Positions 31,270 to 41,843 of a DNA stretch of 64,000 nt are shown here, in pieces. The position numbers and the translations under genes were made by a program. The DNA lies in contig OX459102.1 in assembly GCA_949775045.1 (NCBI GenBank), positions 17,860,160 through 17,924,159 on the forward strand, written 5' to 3'. This DNA comes from Metridium senile (taxonomy: Eukaryota > Cnidaria > Anthozoa > Actiniaria > Metridiidae). The notes beneath the pieces were generated by a model that was given only the letters and a program-made list of their open reading frames with translations, ran no database searches and was not told the DNA's origin. How positions within the stretch are numbered: the stretch's first letter is position 1; every line of letters begins with the position of its first letter.

Positions 31270-31530
31270 TCACGTGATTCCATGTGTATTGTGCGTGTTT
31301 TATATTCCATAATAAAAAATTGATATAAATCGCGCGCTCTGATTGGCTGACAAGCGTTCTCAGTGTATATAAATCACTCACTACACGGAGCGACGATTTG
31401 TTTGATGTTAACTACTGAATATTTTATAAAAGAAATAGAACACTCGGCAGCCGTGCTCTATGAGTAAAAGAGCACTGGGAATTTTAAGAAGACTCGAGAA
31501 GCGCAGCAGCAAGCGTTGAGAAGCACTCCG
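31270..31530. repeat. Dispersed repeat related to the palindrome at 63675-63822
   Basis: TTTTATAAAAGAAATAGAAC, CAGCCGTGCTCTATGAGT and GGAATTTTAAGAAGAC at 31420-31492 match one arm of the element at 63675. CAAGCGTTCTCAG and AATCACTCACTAC upstream also resemble 63880-63935. Confidence 0.6.
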
Positions 31531-31992
31531 CTAAGCGTCGTTTTGTTTTGAAGGGGATGTAGTTGTATAGGGCGCTTTCCATTTGAAAAAGGTTGTCCTA
31601 AATTTCCGAAAATTAAAATGTTTGCCGGGAACTGTCGCGTGCCATTTGATTTCCACCCGGTATTTCCGATTTTTTTGGTTGAATGGAAATCGCCCATAGC
31701 CAATTTTAGAAAACGTTTTTTTCCCCTGAAAGTGCGTTAATTCGCAAGTCGCTTAATATTGCCTTATGTTGTGCGCCATTTCCTCATATTTTTTTTCTTA
31801 AAATGCCTTGAAACGCAATGAATCGCATTAAATTATGGTAACTTTAGGACCCTAGGTAGGCCAAATAAAACTTCACCAAATAGACTATGAGTTTTTTTAA
31901 TATATATATAACGACATTTGCTTACTAGTTAGTGCAAGGGGATACCCTTGTGTTAGTATAATGGCTGGTTCACCTCTCCCTCCCTGGTCCTG
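31531..31992. other. Intergenic region, no gene seen
   Basis: AT-rich filler between repeats; a short TA-rich run at 31900-31912. Confidence 0.4.
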
Positions 31993-32287
31993 ACAGGTAG
32001 CCCAAGCTATGCATTTGTATGTTTTTTAGCAATATAACGAAATATATAAAATGCAATAAAAATAAACATCTCTACCTGTGTACTGTGTTTTCCTGTGAAG
32101 TTTCAGGCCATTTCCTTCAATATGGAACAACAGCCATAAATCACTCAATATTGAAGCAAATGGCCTGAAACTTCACAAGAATGTAAAGAAAAACACACAC
32201 ACAGGTAGAGATGTTTATTTTTATTGCATTTTATATATTTCGTTATATTGCTAGAAAACGTACAAATGCATAGCTTGGGCTACCTGT
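31993..32287. mobile_element. Long palindromic MITE with ACAGGTAGCCCAAGC ends
   Basis: The arms are over 120 bp: ACAGGTAGCCCAAGCTATGC at the left is mirrored by GCATAGCTTGGGCTACCTGT at the right. AATGCAATAAAAATAAACAT, CTCTACCTGTGT and GAAGTTTCAGGCCATTT are shared further inside. Related ends occur at 55995, 57332 and 54664-54684. Confidence 0.85.
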
Positions 32288-32713
32288 GTTTTGACTAGCG
32301 CGAGTTATTCATTCTCATACGTTAGGATATCGCAGATGGGGCAGAAATCGTCATCCTACACGTAATTAGTGTATTTGAAGTTTGATAGATCTTTGGAAGG
32401 AATCCTCCCATTTTCTATTTATTTTTTCTCCCCTCTATCATTTTCATGATTCATTAGTTAATTTACGTTATTATTTTTAGATTGTAAAAGCATTGAGACT
32501 TTGTGGAATGCTTCTAATAAAGTTTTATTATTATTATTATTTATTTCATATGAATTTAGTTTATAATTCTATTTCCATTTATCCACAGTTTTCGAGGATT
32601 CGAACACAATTTGTTTGCAAAGGGTCTTGTTTAAAACATTTTTATTTTATTCACTGAGTTCATTTAATCTTGTTTTTTCGTTTGTCTTTGATTTTTTGAA
32701 TATAAGACAAATA
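32288..32713. other. Intergenic region, no gene seen
   Basis: AT-rich with a (TTA)n run at 32524-32543. Confidence 0.4.
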
Positions 32714-33280
32714 CAGTGGTGCCTCTATTAAGCGTTCACCCTCGGGACATTCCAAAGTGGCAGCTTAATAGAGCGTTAGCCGTTGAATAGAGGTATAAAA
32801 TAGGTATAGGAATAGATTTGGGACTACATGAGGTGTATAATAAGTGTACTTAATATTTCTTGATGTCGATCTCTCCTTTTTGAGATATGAACATTTGAAA
32901 TCTGAAAATGCAAATGAGGTGACGTCATTCCAGGCCTCATTAAATATACAAAAGTTATCTGGAAATAATTATATCAATTTTTTGAAGCTCAATATCTGTA
33001 TTACTAATATTCACACTACCATTAACATTTTTACCACTTTTCAAAAGCAAGCTTGCTGTCAGCGTTGAAACAAAACTTTGACAAATTCCTGGAATGACGT
33101 TACCTCATTTGCATTTTCAGATTTCAAATGTTCATATCTCAAAAAGGAGAGGTCGACATCAATAAATATTAAGTACACTTATTATTACACCTCATGTACA
33201 ACAGATTTGCAAAATATCATGAAGGGCATTAGGTGCACTTTAATGGATGATTGCTTAATAGAGGTACCACCAGTACCACT
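32714..33280. mobile_element. Pogo/mariner-like foldback MITE
   Basis: The left end CAGTGGTGCCTCTATTAAGC follows TA. The right end GCTTAATAGAGGTACCACC leads into CAGTACCACTATA. Inner arms of about 110 bp, CTTGATGTCGATCTCTCCTT with TTCTGAAAATGCAAATGAGG-like strings in inverse orientation, lie at 32828-32937 and 33089-33200. The same interior appears in the short element at 2280-2386. Confidence 0.8.
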
Positions 33281-34001
33281 ATAGCTAGTTACTAGTACTA
33301 AGGTTAAATAAAGAGTCTAGCATCTTCTTTTTCGAGTATCTTACCGCATAGTTATGTCATATTATGTGTGCGATGACATGGTTTAGGATATCGGTCGCTC
33401 TGAATTAGTAATAAAAACGTAGCTTAGGGCAGATAGCAGTCAATTAACGTCATTATAGTGTACAGTATATTGCATTGTGTATGGCTGATTGCACATACGT
33501 GTGGGTCGCGGCTTACTTTATATCGTATGCCCATGGGAACCGATTCAAGCCTTCAAGTTGCTGTAACTACTTGATGTATATGATAAAGATTAATCTACGA
33601 AAGAAAAATACCGTGAATCTGAAGGAAGACAGATAGGTCAGTATACGGTACTTAATGTTAATGAGTGTAACATTTGGTTGTTAGCGTATTAACTTTGTTG
33701 ATCTGTACATTGTTATTTTAATCCATATAAAGTCACCTAATATATGGTATATCACGAATAGAATTGAAGGTTAAGTAATAATCTAATCATATAATTCAAT
33801 TTCATCATTTTTTAAAATGTTAATTAATTACTACTACTAATAAATATGTTATAATTAATACCTATATATATATAATGCGCAAAATACATGTGGATATGAT
33901 CTATAATGCTCACTACATCAATGGTATAAGATAATCGCTAAATACTAGCTATATTATTACATGTATATATTAAAAAGAAAGGCTAAAATCTATATAATTA
34001 C
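33281..34001. other. Intergenic region, no gene seen
   Basis: Strongly AT-rich sequence, no supported feature. Confidence 0.4.
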
Positions 34002-34173
34002 TACACCTAATTGCAATAACATTGTCATATAAAAAAGAAAATTACAAAATAGGAATTAATTAAAAGACAAACAAAGGCAGAGTACTCAAGCTGAACTTCT
34101 TATTTTGTCTTTTAATGAATTCCTATTTTGTAATTTTCTTTTTTATATGACAATGTTATTGCAATTAGGTGTA
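34002..34173. repeat. Palindrome with about 68-bp arms
   Basis: TACACCTAATTGCAATAACA at 34002 is mirrored to 34173 by TGTTATTGCAATTAGGTGTA. The arms share the A/T-rich run up to AAAAGACAAA. The loop is about 34 bp. Confidence 0.9.
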
Positions 34174-34191
34174 ACTATTATTTAAAATATA

Positions 34192-34338
34192 TTAGAGTAC
34201 AAACACTAAAAGTGTGCAACATAAATACCACTAAATACTGCTAAATTATGCAAATTCTTTTGTTCTCTATTGTTTAATCAACACTATTTAGTGGTAAATA
34301 GTACAAAGTATTGCACACTTTTAGTGTTTGTACTCTAA
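34192..34338. repeat. Palindrome with about 27-bp arms
   Basis: TTAGAGTACAAACACTAAAA at 34192 is mirrored by TTTTAGTGTTTGTACTCTAA ending at 34338, with GTGTGCAA and TTGCACAC inside. It lies 90 bp before the first Ig gene's start. Confidence 0.85.
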
Positions 34339-34425
34339 ATTAATTAAATTAATATAATAAATTACCAGATTGTATCATTCAAGTATAAGGGTATGGATAT
34401 CTTTTTCTCATTCTAGGTTCCTGTT

Positions 34426-35492
34426 ATGAACTATTATCAAGCTAGCATGTATTCTACAAGGCTAACAATCATAATGATGATGTCAATTGTTGCAGTAGGC
34501 GCCTCAAGTAAGTTTGTTTTGTAATTATACCCTTTCATAGTCAATGTCCGTCCGTCCACCTATCCATCCAACTGTCTGTCTGTCTGTCTGATAGCCAGAG
34601 CGTTATATATAGTTTATTTACCGCGGTCTTTCTGTCGGGTTTAACGTCGGTAGCTCGTGTCAGTCATAGACTGATAAACTTGAGGCCGACGGTACTCATT
34701 TTACTCCCCTCTCTCCATCAGTGCTCCGTTTTACGGGTAATTAACATGTTTAAAGCTACTTAGGAGAGAAGTCGAAACAAGGATGTGACTGAGGTCACTG
34801 GGAATCGAATTCGGGACCTCTCGCACAGAATGCCGCGCACTAACCAACTGTGCCATCCTTGCTCCTTAGGTGCACCTACCATTGACACTGTTGCTGCCAA
34901 GAAAACACTTGAACCAGGAGAAGCTGTTCGGCTGGAATGTCATTCCACAGGGTACCCAACACCCAACATATCATGGTACAGAAACAACTTGGAGATAACC
35001 GGACAGATTAGACAAATTGTGGTATGTTGATTTTCTTTATGAAGTCTTTCAGCTAGTTCGTATGTTGTTTGTTGCTATGTAATGGTCTTGGTAACTCTGC
35101 AAGTTATTTACTGATAAATACCTTTGTCTAAATTTACACAAATCTATGATAACGTACTTCGTTGCTGTTTATCCTTATAGCCTGCCTTCAACTTCAGTGC
35201 GTCAATGTACAGTTTTACAGCTGACCTTAACTCTGGTGGACCTTATGAATGTCGTTCTAGCAATGGTGTACCAGACAGTAATGGTGATGTCATTATCAAG
35301 AAAATTGTTCACCTCACTATCCAAGTTATGCTATCAACAACTTCAATAACAGCTACACCGCAATCGACAGCAACATTATCATCTACAACAACAACAACAA
35401 CATCGCCAGCAACATCATTCGCAGTACCACAATCTACAGCTTTATCACCTACAACAACAACAACGACGACGACAACAACAATACCGACACCG

Positions 35493-35545
<53 letters not shown>

Positions 35546-35970
35546 AACAACATTCATGGCAACATTGACAACGACGAGGTCAACAGGTTTCCAATCTACG
35601 CCTACAGTAACATCATCAACAGCGACCAAGTCTCCAACAAGTCAGCCCTCAAGTAAGTATATTAATTATTATCATAATAGTTCTTGTACAACAAAGTCCG
35701 CGATTGTTCTATTCGGCGAAAGTCAGACGGTCAATTACAAACAAACTTTATTGAGGGTGGCATGGGTGGCATGGGTGGCCTAGCGGTGTGAACGCTGGCC
35801 TCTCACCGCTGTGGTCCAGGTTCGAATCCCGGCTCGGGCATGGATTATATGTGAGTTGAGTTTGTTTGATGTGTTCTTCTCTCCTATGTCACGAGGGTTT
35901 TTCTACGGGTTATCCGGGCTATCACACATGTCCAGTTAGAAGAGACGTTAAAAAGTGATTTATTTATTTA

Positions 35971-36042
<72 letters not shown>

Positions 36043-36183
36043 TTTATTTATTTTTTCAATTCAGTGACCAAGAAAACATCCGACGAAACAACAGTAAACA
36101 GCTGTAGCGATCCAAGGAACAATCACTGGACTATTTTGAATATCCTATGCAATGTGATGGTGTTTCTTGTATTTCACGTATAA
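34426..36183 (+). CDS. Ig-domain surface protein 1: signal peptide, Ig-like domain, poly-Thr stalk, GPI-type tail
   Basis: Four exons join in phase: 34426-34507, 34870-35021, 35181-35652 and 36065-36183. Exon 1 encodes a signal peptide (RLTIIMMMSIVAVGAS). Exons 2 and 3 form one Ig-like domain: the first Cys in LECHSTGYPTPNISWYRNN with the core Trp, the second in GGPYECRSSNGVPD, ending KKIVHLTIQ. Exon 3 runs on into about 100 residues rich in Thr, Ser and Pro, encoded by (ACA)n-like repeats, a probable O-glycosylated stalk. Exon 4 ends in TILNILCNVMVFLVFHV, a likely GPI signal. The protein probably sits on the cell surface for adhesion or recognition. The exon 2 acceptor is formed at the end of an antisense SINE, and intron 3 holds a second SINE. 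Confidence 0.8.
34765..34867 (-). mobile_element. tRNA-derived SINE, family 1, touching a splice acceptor
   Basis: Same tRNA-like sequence as 15840-15957: AGAATGCCGCGCACTAACCA and ACTGTGCCATCCTTGCTCCT. Its head ends at CCTTGCTCCTTA; the next base makes the AG (34868-34869) used as acceptor for exon 2 of Ig gene 1. Read antisense, the A-box side supplies the pyrimidine tract. Confidence 0.75.
35762..36050 (+). mobile_element. tRNA-derived SINE, family 2, with (CTTA)n tail
   Basis: The head GGTGGCCTAGCGGTGTGAAC serves as A box, and GGTTCGAATCCCGGCTC is a perfect B box at about 35820. The body GTTTGATGTGTTCTTCTCTC, GAGGGTTTTTCTACGGGTTA and TCC follows, then a (TTAC)n/(TTTA)n tail to 36050. A second copy is at 61601-61880. 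It lies in intron 3 of Ig gene 1. Confidence 0.85.
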
Positions 36184-36554
36184 AACACTGTGGATAATAA
36201 CATTAACTTAAAACCTTGTTTTACCTGATGGTATCTCCCAGGGTTCAGTCCAAGACCCTTTTCTGTTCTGCTGTATATATATATATTATAACAGATACAC
36301 ACAGTTAATTAAATGAAGTGCTGCTGGATCATCGCCTTCGTACGTTTCTCAGCACTTCTCTAGTAGCTACGAAAAATATATACAGACGTTTTTTAAAACC
36401 CTAAGGTAGACTAACGTCATCGGCTTCGATTCGTAATGAAATACTGAAAAGCGGCTAAGTCGAACTCATTATATATATATTCTAATTTTACAGCAAACTA
36501 TATATATATATACATATAAAAATATGATTGTTGTAGTCAGGATTCATGATTTTT
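36184..36554. other. 3' flank of Ig gene 1, no further gene seen
   Basis: AT-rich with TATATA runs at 36270-36285 and 36467-36510. Confidence 0.4.
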
Positions 36555-36708
36555 ACAAACGAATTAGGTTGTCTCTGACTAAGGTTTTTAGGTTGTCTCT
36601 CGCGCACGCAAACTTGTACAAATTCTACCGATGGATCTACTAAGATTTAGCCGAAACGTCTAATTAAATACCATCAAATTTAGTCAGAGACAACCTAATT
36701 CGTTTGTA
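36555..36708. repeat. Foldback element with hammerhead-like GCCGAAACGTC motif
   Basis: ACAAACGAATTAGGTTGTCT at 36555 is mirrored by AGACAACCTAATTCGTTTGT ending at 36708. Inside lies CTACTAAGATTTAGCCGAAACGTC-like sequence; GATTTAGCCGAAACGTCTAA recurs at about 54240. The layout resembles the hammerhead motif of Penelope-like elements but is degenerate. Confidence 0.6.
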
Positions 36709-37986
36709 CATATACATATATCGTTCTGATTTAAGTTTATCAACATCTGCAGCTTGTCAGTTATAGTTTGTTTCTGCATGATATGTATGATTCTGATGTC
36801 AGACCAACCATTACCAGAAATCTAAGACATTTTACGTCCGCGATATTATGACCAGCGGTCTACTGGCAGTCCAGAATTATCCTCGAATTTCTATCGAAAT
36901 AAATCAATTTATCAAAACCAAACAACTATAAGTTTGTTTAGAAGTACCAAGCGCTTCTGGTGCAGTTGAGATATTTAAGATTGAAGCGCTCGCTTACGCT
37001 CGGCATAGAATAATTCGAACGAATTAGGTCACTTAGAAAATTTCAAAAGGACACAGGAAGCCCATGCTATGAACTTTGAATTTTGAATTTCCCGCTTAAG
37101 AAGCCTTCGGATTCTTTAAACAGCGGTATAACACGTAAAATCACCAGGCTACTAAGCTGTAAACATTGCAATCGACTCGACGATCGAAACAAGCTTCTTT
37201 GCAGGATTTATCGGTCATTTTTTATGATATTTTGGTGTAAAATGGAAATTTTTAAAACTAAAAAATCATCACTTTTTACCGTTAATCTGCGTCATTGGTG
37301 TATTACTTGGAAAGATTTCTAAAACAGTATTGAAAAGCCCATAATCTCAGGAGCATTTTAAGAAGGCGGCAAGGATGGATCCATGTAAACTATCGATGGC
37401 AGGCGATGCTGAACACAAGGTAAATTACACATTTTTCGCTGAAATACAGACTAAAGTAAAGCAATTATTTCTCAATAATGTTATTCCTTTGTGCTGCATA
37501 TTGAGAAAACTAAATCAAACGTAACTTGCATAAATGAATAGAACTTATACTCGAGTTAAAAGTTAGGAGGCGGCACCGATAGTACAATGATATTTAGCAA
37601 ATATATTAGACATTTTCTTTCTGAGCCCATACATTTATCAGTAATTCTGAGCGGCCATTTTTAAATGCCACAAATCTAACTTTAGCATGCGGTGACGTCA
37701 CATGTCTTCGATTTCTGGTAATGAACCTAGTAAACACAAAGCACTGACTATGCACCGACATTATAACCATCACAAAACAAACAGCCAGATAACCATATTC
37801 CTTCCGAACATGCTGAAGGTATCGTAATACCATCCAAGCAGACGCCTTTCTCACGCATGTACATACAACTGCATATATCAGCTTGTCTTTCACTCCGACG
37901 AAAGGCTAAAGCTCGAAACTTAATTAATTAACATTTTTACGGTGTTACAAATTTCAGTGTATTACCTATCGTATATATCAGCTTTG
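36709..37986. other. Intergenic region, no gene seen; one Penelope-like end
   Basis: At 37893-37970 lies CCGACGAAAGGCTAAAGCTC and ACATTTTTACGGTGTTAC, the same family as 5120-6490. A possible start exon (ATGGATCCATGTAAACTATC, donor at 37422) has no partner and is not called. Confidence 0.45.
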
Positions 37987-37989
37987 TAA

Positions 37990-38915
37990 TGCACTAGTCA
38001 ATTGAAACCCCCGCCCCCCGACCCCCGGGACTAGCGGGGCACTGAACGGGGACGTGACGCGTTTTTAACGTGCTTTTACAGCAATATTGCACCGGGGGGT
38101 CGGGATTTTAACTAATTGTCTTCGCAGCGGGGCAGCGAGCGGGGATTTTAACGCTCGTTTGAATATGTAAGGGCCTGGAAACTAGAGGTCGGCCATCTTG
38201 GAAAATACCCAGAAAGCATTGGTATTCTAACATCGGTATTCTATAGGTGTGGATGATATTAATATTCCGATCCTTTACTAGAATGGAAAAACGAAAGGTG
38301 AGTCAACATGCGTACTTTTAATGAAAACAAATCACGAATGTTGAAGATTTTATCCATGATATTTTGCCATTATTGATATATCTTACATTAATTTGTTTTG
38401 GTTAATTTTGTTTGTAGATGATCCTGAGAAATTTTGCCTCTGTAATCATGCAGCCGTTTGGATTGCTGTGACAGCAAAGAGTGTGATATAATGTGGTATC
38501 ATCTCTCCTGTGTGGGCCTCAGAGCTGCCCCTGAGGGAAAATGGCTTTGTCAAAAGTGCAAATAAAACCACTATTCATTAAGCAATATTTACAAGCATTG
38601 TTCATTTTATACTTAAAATGACATTATGAAACCCAACTGACGCCCCTGAAAATATTGGACATTAAATATTTGTGAATCAGAATGGAACACACAAAGATTA
38701 GCTATGCGTGGCACAGGAAATTGCAGTTGGAGTGAAATGTGTTTGTTTTGTTATTTACTACTAGACCAAAATAGCGGGGCCACAATAGCGGGGGCTTTAA
38801 CAGTGAATGTGCCCCCGACTACCAGGGGAAATGTCTGATTTTAACACTACCCAAACGTTAAATTCCCCGGTATTTCCCGGGGGTCGGGGGGCGGGGGTTT
38901 CAATTGACTAGTGCA
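37990..38915. mobile_element. Harbinger-like TIR element carrying a PHD-finger fragment
   Basis: Perfect 41-bp terminal inverted repeats: TGCACTAGTCAATTGAAACC at the left and GGTTTCAATTGACTAGTGCA at the right, continuing through the C-rich CCCGCCCCCCGACCCCCGGG. The 3-bp flank TAA is duplicated (37987-37989 and 38916-38918), which fits PIF/Harbinger target choice. The 926-bp interior has a PHD-finger coding remnant (38424-38567) preceded by an intron-like segment, but no transposase. Confidence 0.8.
38424..38567 (+). pseudogene. ING-type PHD finger fragment, frameshifted
   Basis: The frame first reads DPEKFCLCNHAAVWIA, then shifts by one base to CDSKECDIMWYHLSCVGLRA and APEGKWLCQKCK before TAA. 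Joined conceptually it has the C4HC3 order of ING-family PHD fingers, which read methylated histone H3 tails. The lost base between the second and third Cys pairs breaks it. The TTTGTAG acceptor just before it suggests capture of a spliced gene by the surrounding transposon. Confidence 0.65.
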
Positions 38916-39540
38916 TAAACTACCAGACGTTATCAACACAATGACGTCATCAATACAGAAAAACATTTGGAGCGTCGCACAATAAAAACTTTGACAAGAA
39001 ATATTTAGAGTAGAATTAGTAGTAAATGATATATAAGAAAACACAAAGAACGATTAAAAAGATTAGTGTCAATTTCTGGTTGGTTGTTTTGCTGCCATAC
39101 AAGGTCTGTATTTAATACTAGTACGTAGTAGTGTTATAGCCTCTGGGGATGATGTCGTTAACTATATTAGTACTTGTAATCAATCAAAATAGATATCAAT
39201 TAGAGTGGTTTGTACTGCATAGCACAAACAAAGAAACACGACATAGCTTTTATTAGCTAACCCTAAGGTTCGATTTGTGTTCAACGGATATATGAAAGCT
39301 TTATTGACGAACATCTTACAATACTGAATGACACTGATATAGTGGGATATTGTTATATAAGGTGGTATATGTAAAAGATAGGTAAGTATATAGAGATTTG
39401 TAAATCTTTCAATTTTAACCGCAGTTAAGTTAAGTTCAACTAGCGAATGTCGACTACGCTATTCATGTCGATGTCAATCTTGCGTAAAATATGTAAAATC
39501 TTCTTGTATGAATGTTCATATAGTTGAAATAGATAGAGTT

Positions 39541-39712
39541 AGAAATTAAAGAGAAAGAAGAACAAGAAGTAAAAGAAGAACAAGAACAAGAAGAACAAGA
39601 ACAAGAGGAAGAAGAAGAAGAAGAAGAAGAAGCAGCAGAAGAAGACGGAATATATTAGAAGCAGCAGCAGCAGAGAAAGAAGAAGAAGAAGAAGAAAAAG
39701 AAAATAACATAA
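39541..39712. repeat. GAA/CAA purine-rich microsatellite upstream of Ig gene 2
   Basis: Runs of AAGAAGAACAAGAACAAG and GAAGAAGAAG with GCAGCAGCAG. The counterpart in the other duplicate is at about 55115-55200. The open frames on the other strand are repeat artefacts. Confidence 0.8.
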
Positions 39713-39769
39713 AAACAGTTTCAAATAATTCGCTTCTATTACACACAATCATGTACTATATATGACAGT

Positions 39770-41660
39770 ACAGCATGCCACTGTGACGTCTGCCAAGTCC
39801 ATTGCATCAGTGATGAACTCCTTTTTTGTCAACATCGGAAAGTAACTAGCGAAAAAGTTCGTTCGTGACTGATCCGCCATTGTCAGTTGATAGAAATGGT
39901 ACTGCAGCTGCAGGTTCATCCTTCAGCTTGAAGCTCATCACTGAAAAGTTCGTTACAGATGCACTAAATGTGTTAAAGCAAAACAAAGCTGTAGGCTTAG
40001 ACAAAATTAGTGCTCGTCTATTGATGGACGCTGCGAATGTCATCACGCCATCATTAACAACCTTGTTTAATCTGTCACTGCAAACACAGACGTTTCCATC
40101 TATATGGAAAGACGCTAAGGTGGTTCCCTTATTTAAAAAGGGTGATAAACAAAATCCTTCAAACTACCGACTAGTCTCAACATTACCAACGCTAAGTAAA
40201 ATCTTAGAGAAGGCAGTGCACAGTCAATTCTACTCGTACCTAAGTGAAAATAAGATGTTGTAATCCAAGCAATTTGGTTTTAGACGGAAGTCCTCTACTG
40301 CCATTGCCACATCTAAGTTCACTGATGAAATACTCCATTTTATGGACAATGGCTTACTAGTAACTGGTGTCGTCCTCTTAGATCTAACAAAGGCATTTGA
40401 TGACACAGTCAGCCATGACATCCTTTTGAGCAAGTTGTCTACCATTGGTGTAGATTCTACTGCCTGTGATTGGTTTAGATCTTTCCATACAACCGTTCTC
40501 AAATAACAGTTTATAACAATGCTCAATCCGACAAAGAAGTTATTCCCATTGGTGTGGCTCAAGGGTCGATTCTGGGACCATTGCTGTTCGTCATTTATAT
40601 AAACGATTTACAAGACCACCTAGAACACTGTCAGATTTCTATGTATGCTGATGATACAGTAATCTTCTATTCATCAAAATCCTCTTCTGACATTGAATCA
40701 AAATTGAATTTAGATTTAAACAGGATTGGGAATTGGTTAAGTAAAAATCAACTTACTATAAATATATCGAAGTCTAAGTTTATGCTTATAGGTAGTAGTA
40801 AACGCCTATGTAACATTAGGGGCATAAATATATCTTTAGATGGTCAACTACTAGATGTAGTTGAGTCTTTCAATTATCTAGGTATTGTAATCAATAGGAA
40901 TCTTACTTGGGATGATCACATAGAGCATATTAAGAATAAGATCAATAAGAAATTAGGCCTTTCGGGGCGAATCAAATGTTACTTACCTATCAATGCTAGA
41001 AAAACCTTTTTAATAGCTTTGTATTACCTCTTTTTGAATATGGTGATATAATATGGGGAGATAGGGGTAATGTGACTCTTATGTCAGAAGTTCAGGTGCT
41101 TCATAACAATGCAGCACGAATTGTGCTAGATTTGCCTTCTCGAGCTTCTGCCAGTGAAGCTCTAGACAAACTTTCTTGGAAGAAACTTGCTCAAAGAAGA
41201 GCTGAACATCGAGCTATTTTCATGTATAAGTGCCATAAGAATTTATTAGAACATGATTTTGAATATAAATTAAATAGAGATTTCCATGAATATAATACTA
41301 GACTAAGAATAATGTTCGTGCCTCTCAAGCGCACACCAGGTGGGGTCAATGGAAAACGACCAATTTTGCCGCCATTGTTTGGAATAAGATTTGTTTGACT
41401 ATACGTAATGTTTTAAGTCTTACAATTTTTAAGAAGCAAATTTCTAAGCTTAACTTAATTACTTAATTTTTTAAACACTAGGATATAATATAATTATATT
41501 TTATATTAATCAATCTTTGAAATTTTTGGATATAACATATGTGTAAAATTATTTATGTAGATTTTTAGATTTTTATTATTTTACTTTATTTAGGACCCTT
41601 CTGTAAATCACCGTATGGTGAAGTTAGTATCCTCATTAAAGATTATTATATAAAAAAAAA
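39770..41660 (+). mobile_element. Degenerate LINE upstream of Ig gene 2, poly-A tail
   Basis: Absent from the paralogous site in the right duplicate, so it inserted after the duplication or was lost there. The RT reading frame is broken several times, the 5' part is missing, and the 3' end has AAAGATTATTATATAAAAAAAA at about 41638-41660. It lies between the shared distal upstream region and the Ig gene 2 start. Confidence 0.8.
39780..41398 (+). pseudogene. LINE reverse transcriptase relic with stops and frameshifts
   Basis: Recognisable RT pieces in order: MNSFFVNIGK, VGLDKISARLL, FPSIWKDAKVVPLFKKGD, LDLTKAFD, AQGSILGPLLFVIYINDL, MYADDTVIFYSS and LNYLGIVINRNLTWDDH-like text (actual FNYLGIVINRNLTWDDH). 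Breaks: TAG or TAA codons near 39870 and 40261, an extra base after KAFD near 40400, a shift near 40500 and another near 41050. It is the same broad LINE group as 16646-18612 but older. Confidence 0.85.
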
Positions 41661-41843
41661 TCAGTGATGGCCAAAAACAACCAGACCACTAACAGACCTT
41701 AGCTTTGGTATTTGTAATTTTATTTACATCCATAAACGAACTAACTAATTGCAGCTGTCAATCATACTTTTCTCAGCCAATCATAGACTAGAATCACACA
41801 CCAATTAAAGTTCTCCTTTCAACAGGTTTAACAAGAACAAGAA

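Noticed and set aside
35309..35629. Val-rich open frame antisense to the Thr-rich stalk
   Set aside because: It is the mirror of the ACA/CAA repeat in exon 3 of Ig gene 1, which is supported by splice phase and the Ig domain.
35765..35835. Functional tRNA gene
   Set aside because: The A and B boxes are good, but the sequence continues into a SINE body with a repeat tail and has a second diverged copy, so it is a SINE head, not a tRNA gene.
37374..37421. Start exon ATGGATCCATGTAAAC with a GTAAAT donor
   Set aside because: No downstream exon in phase was found, so it cannot be told from chance.
39539..39752. Leu/Phe-rich frames antisense to the GAA repeat
   Set aside because: They come from a purine microsatellite and are not conserved as frames in the other duplicate.
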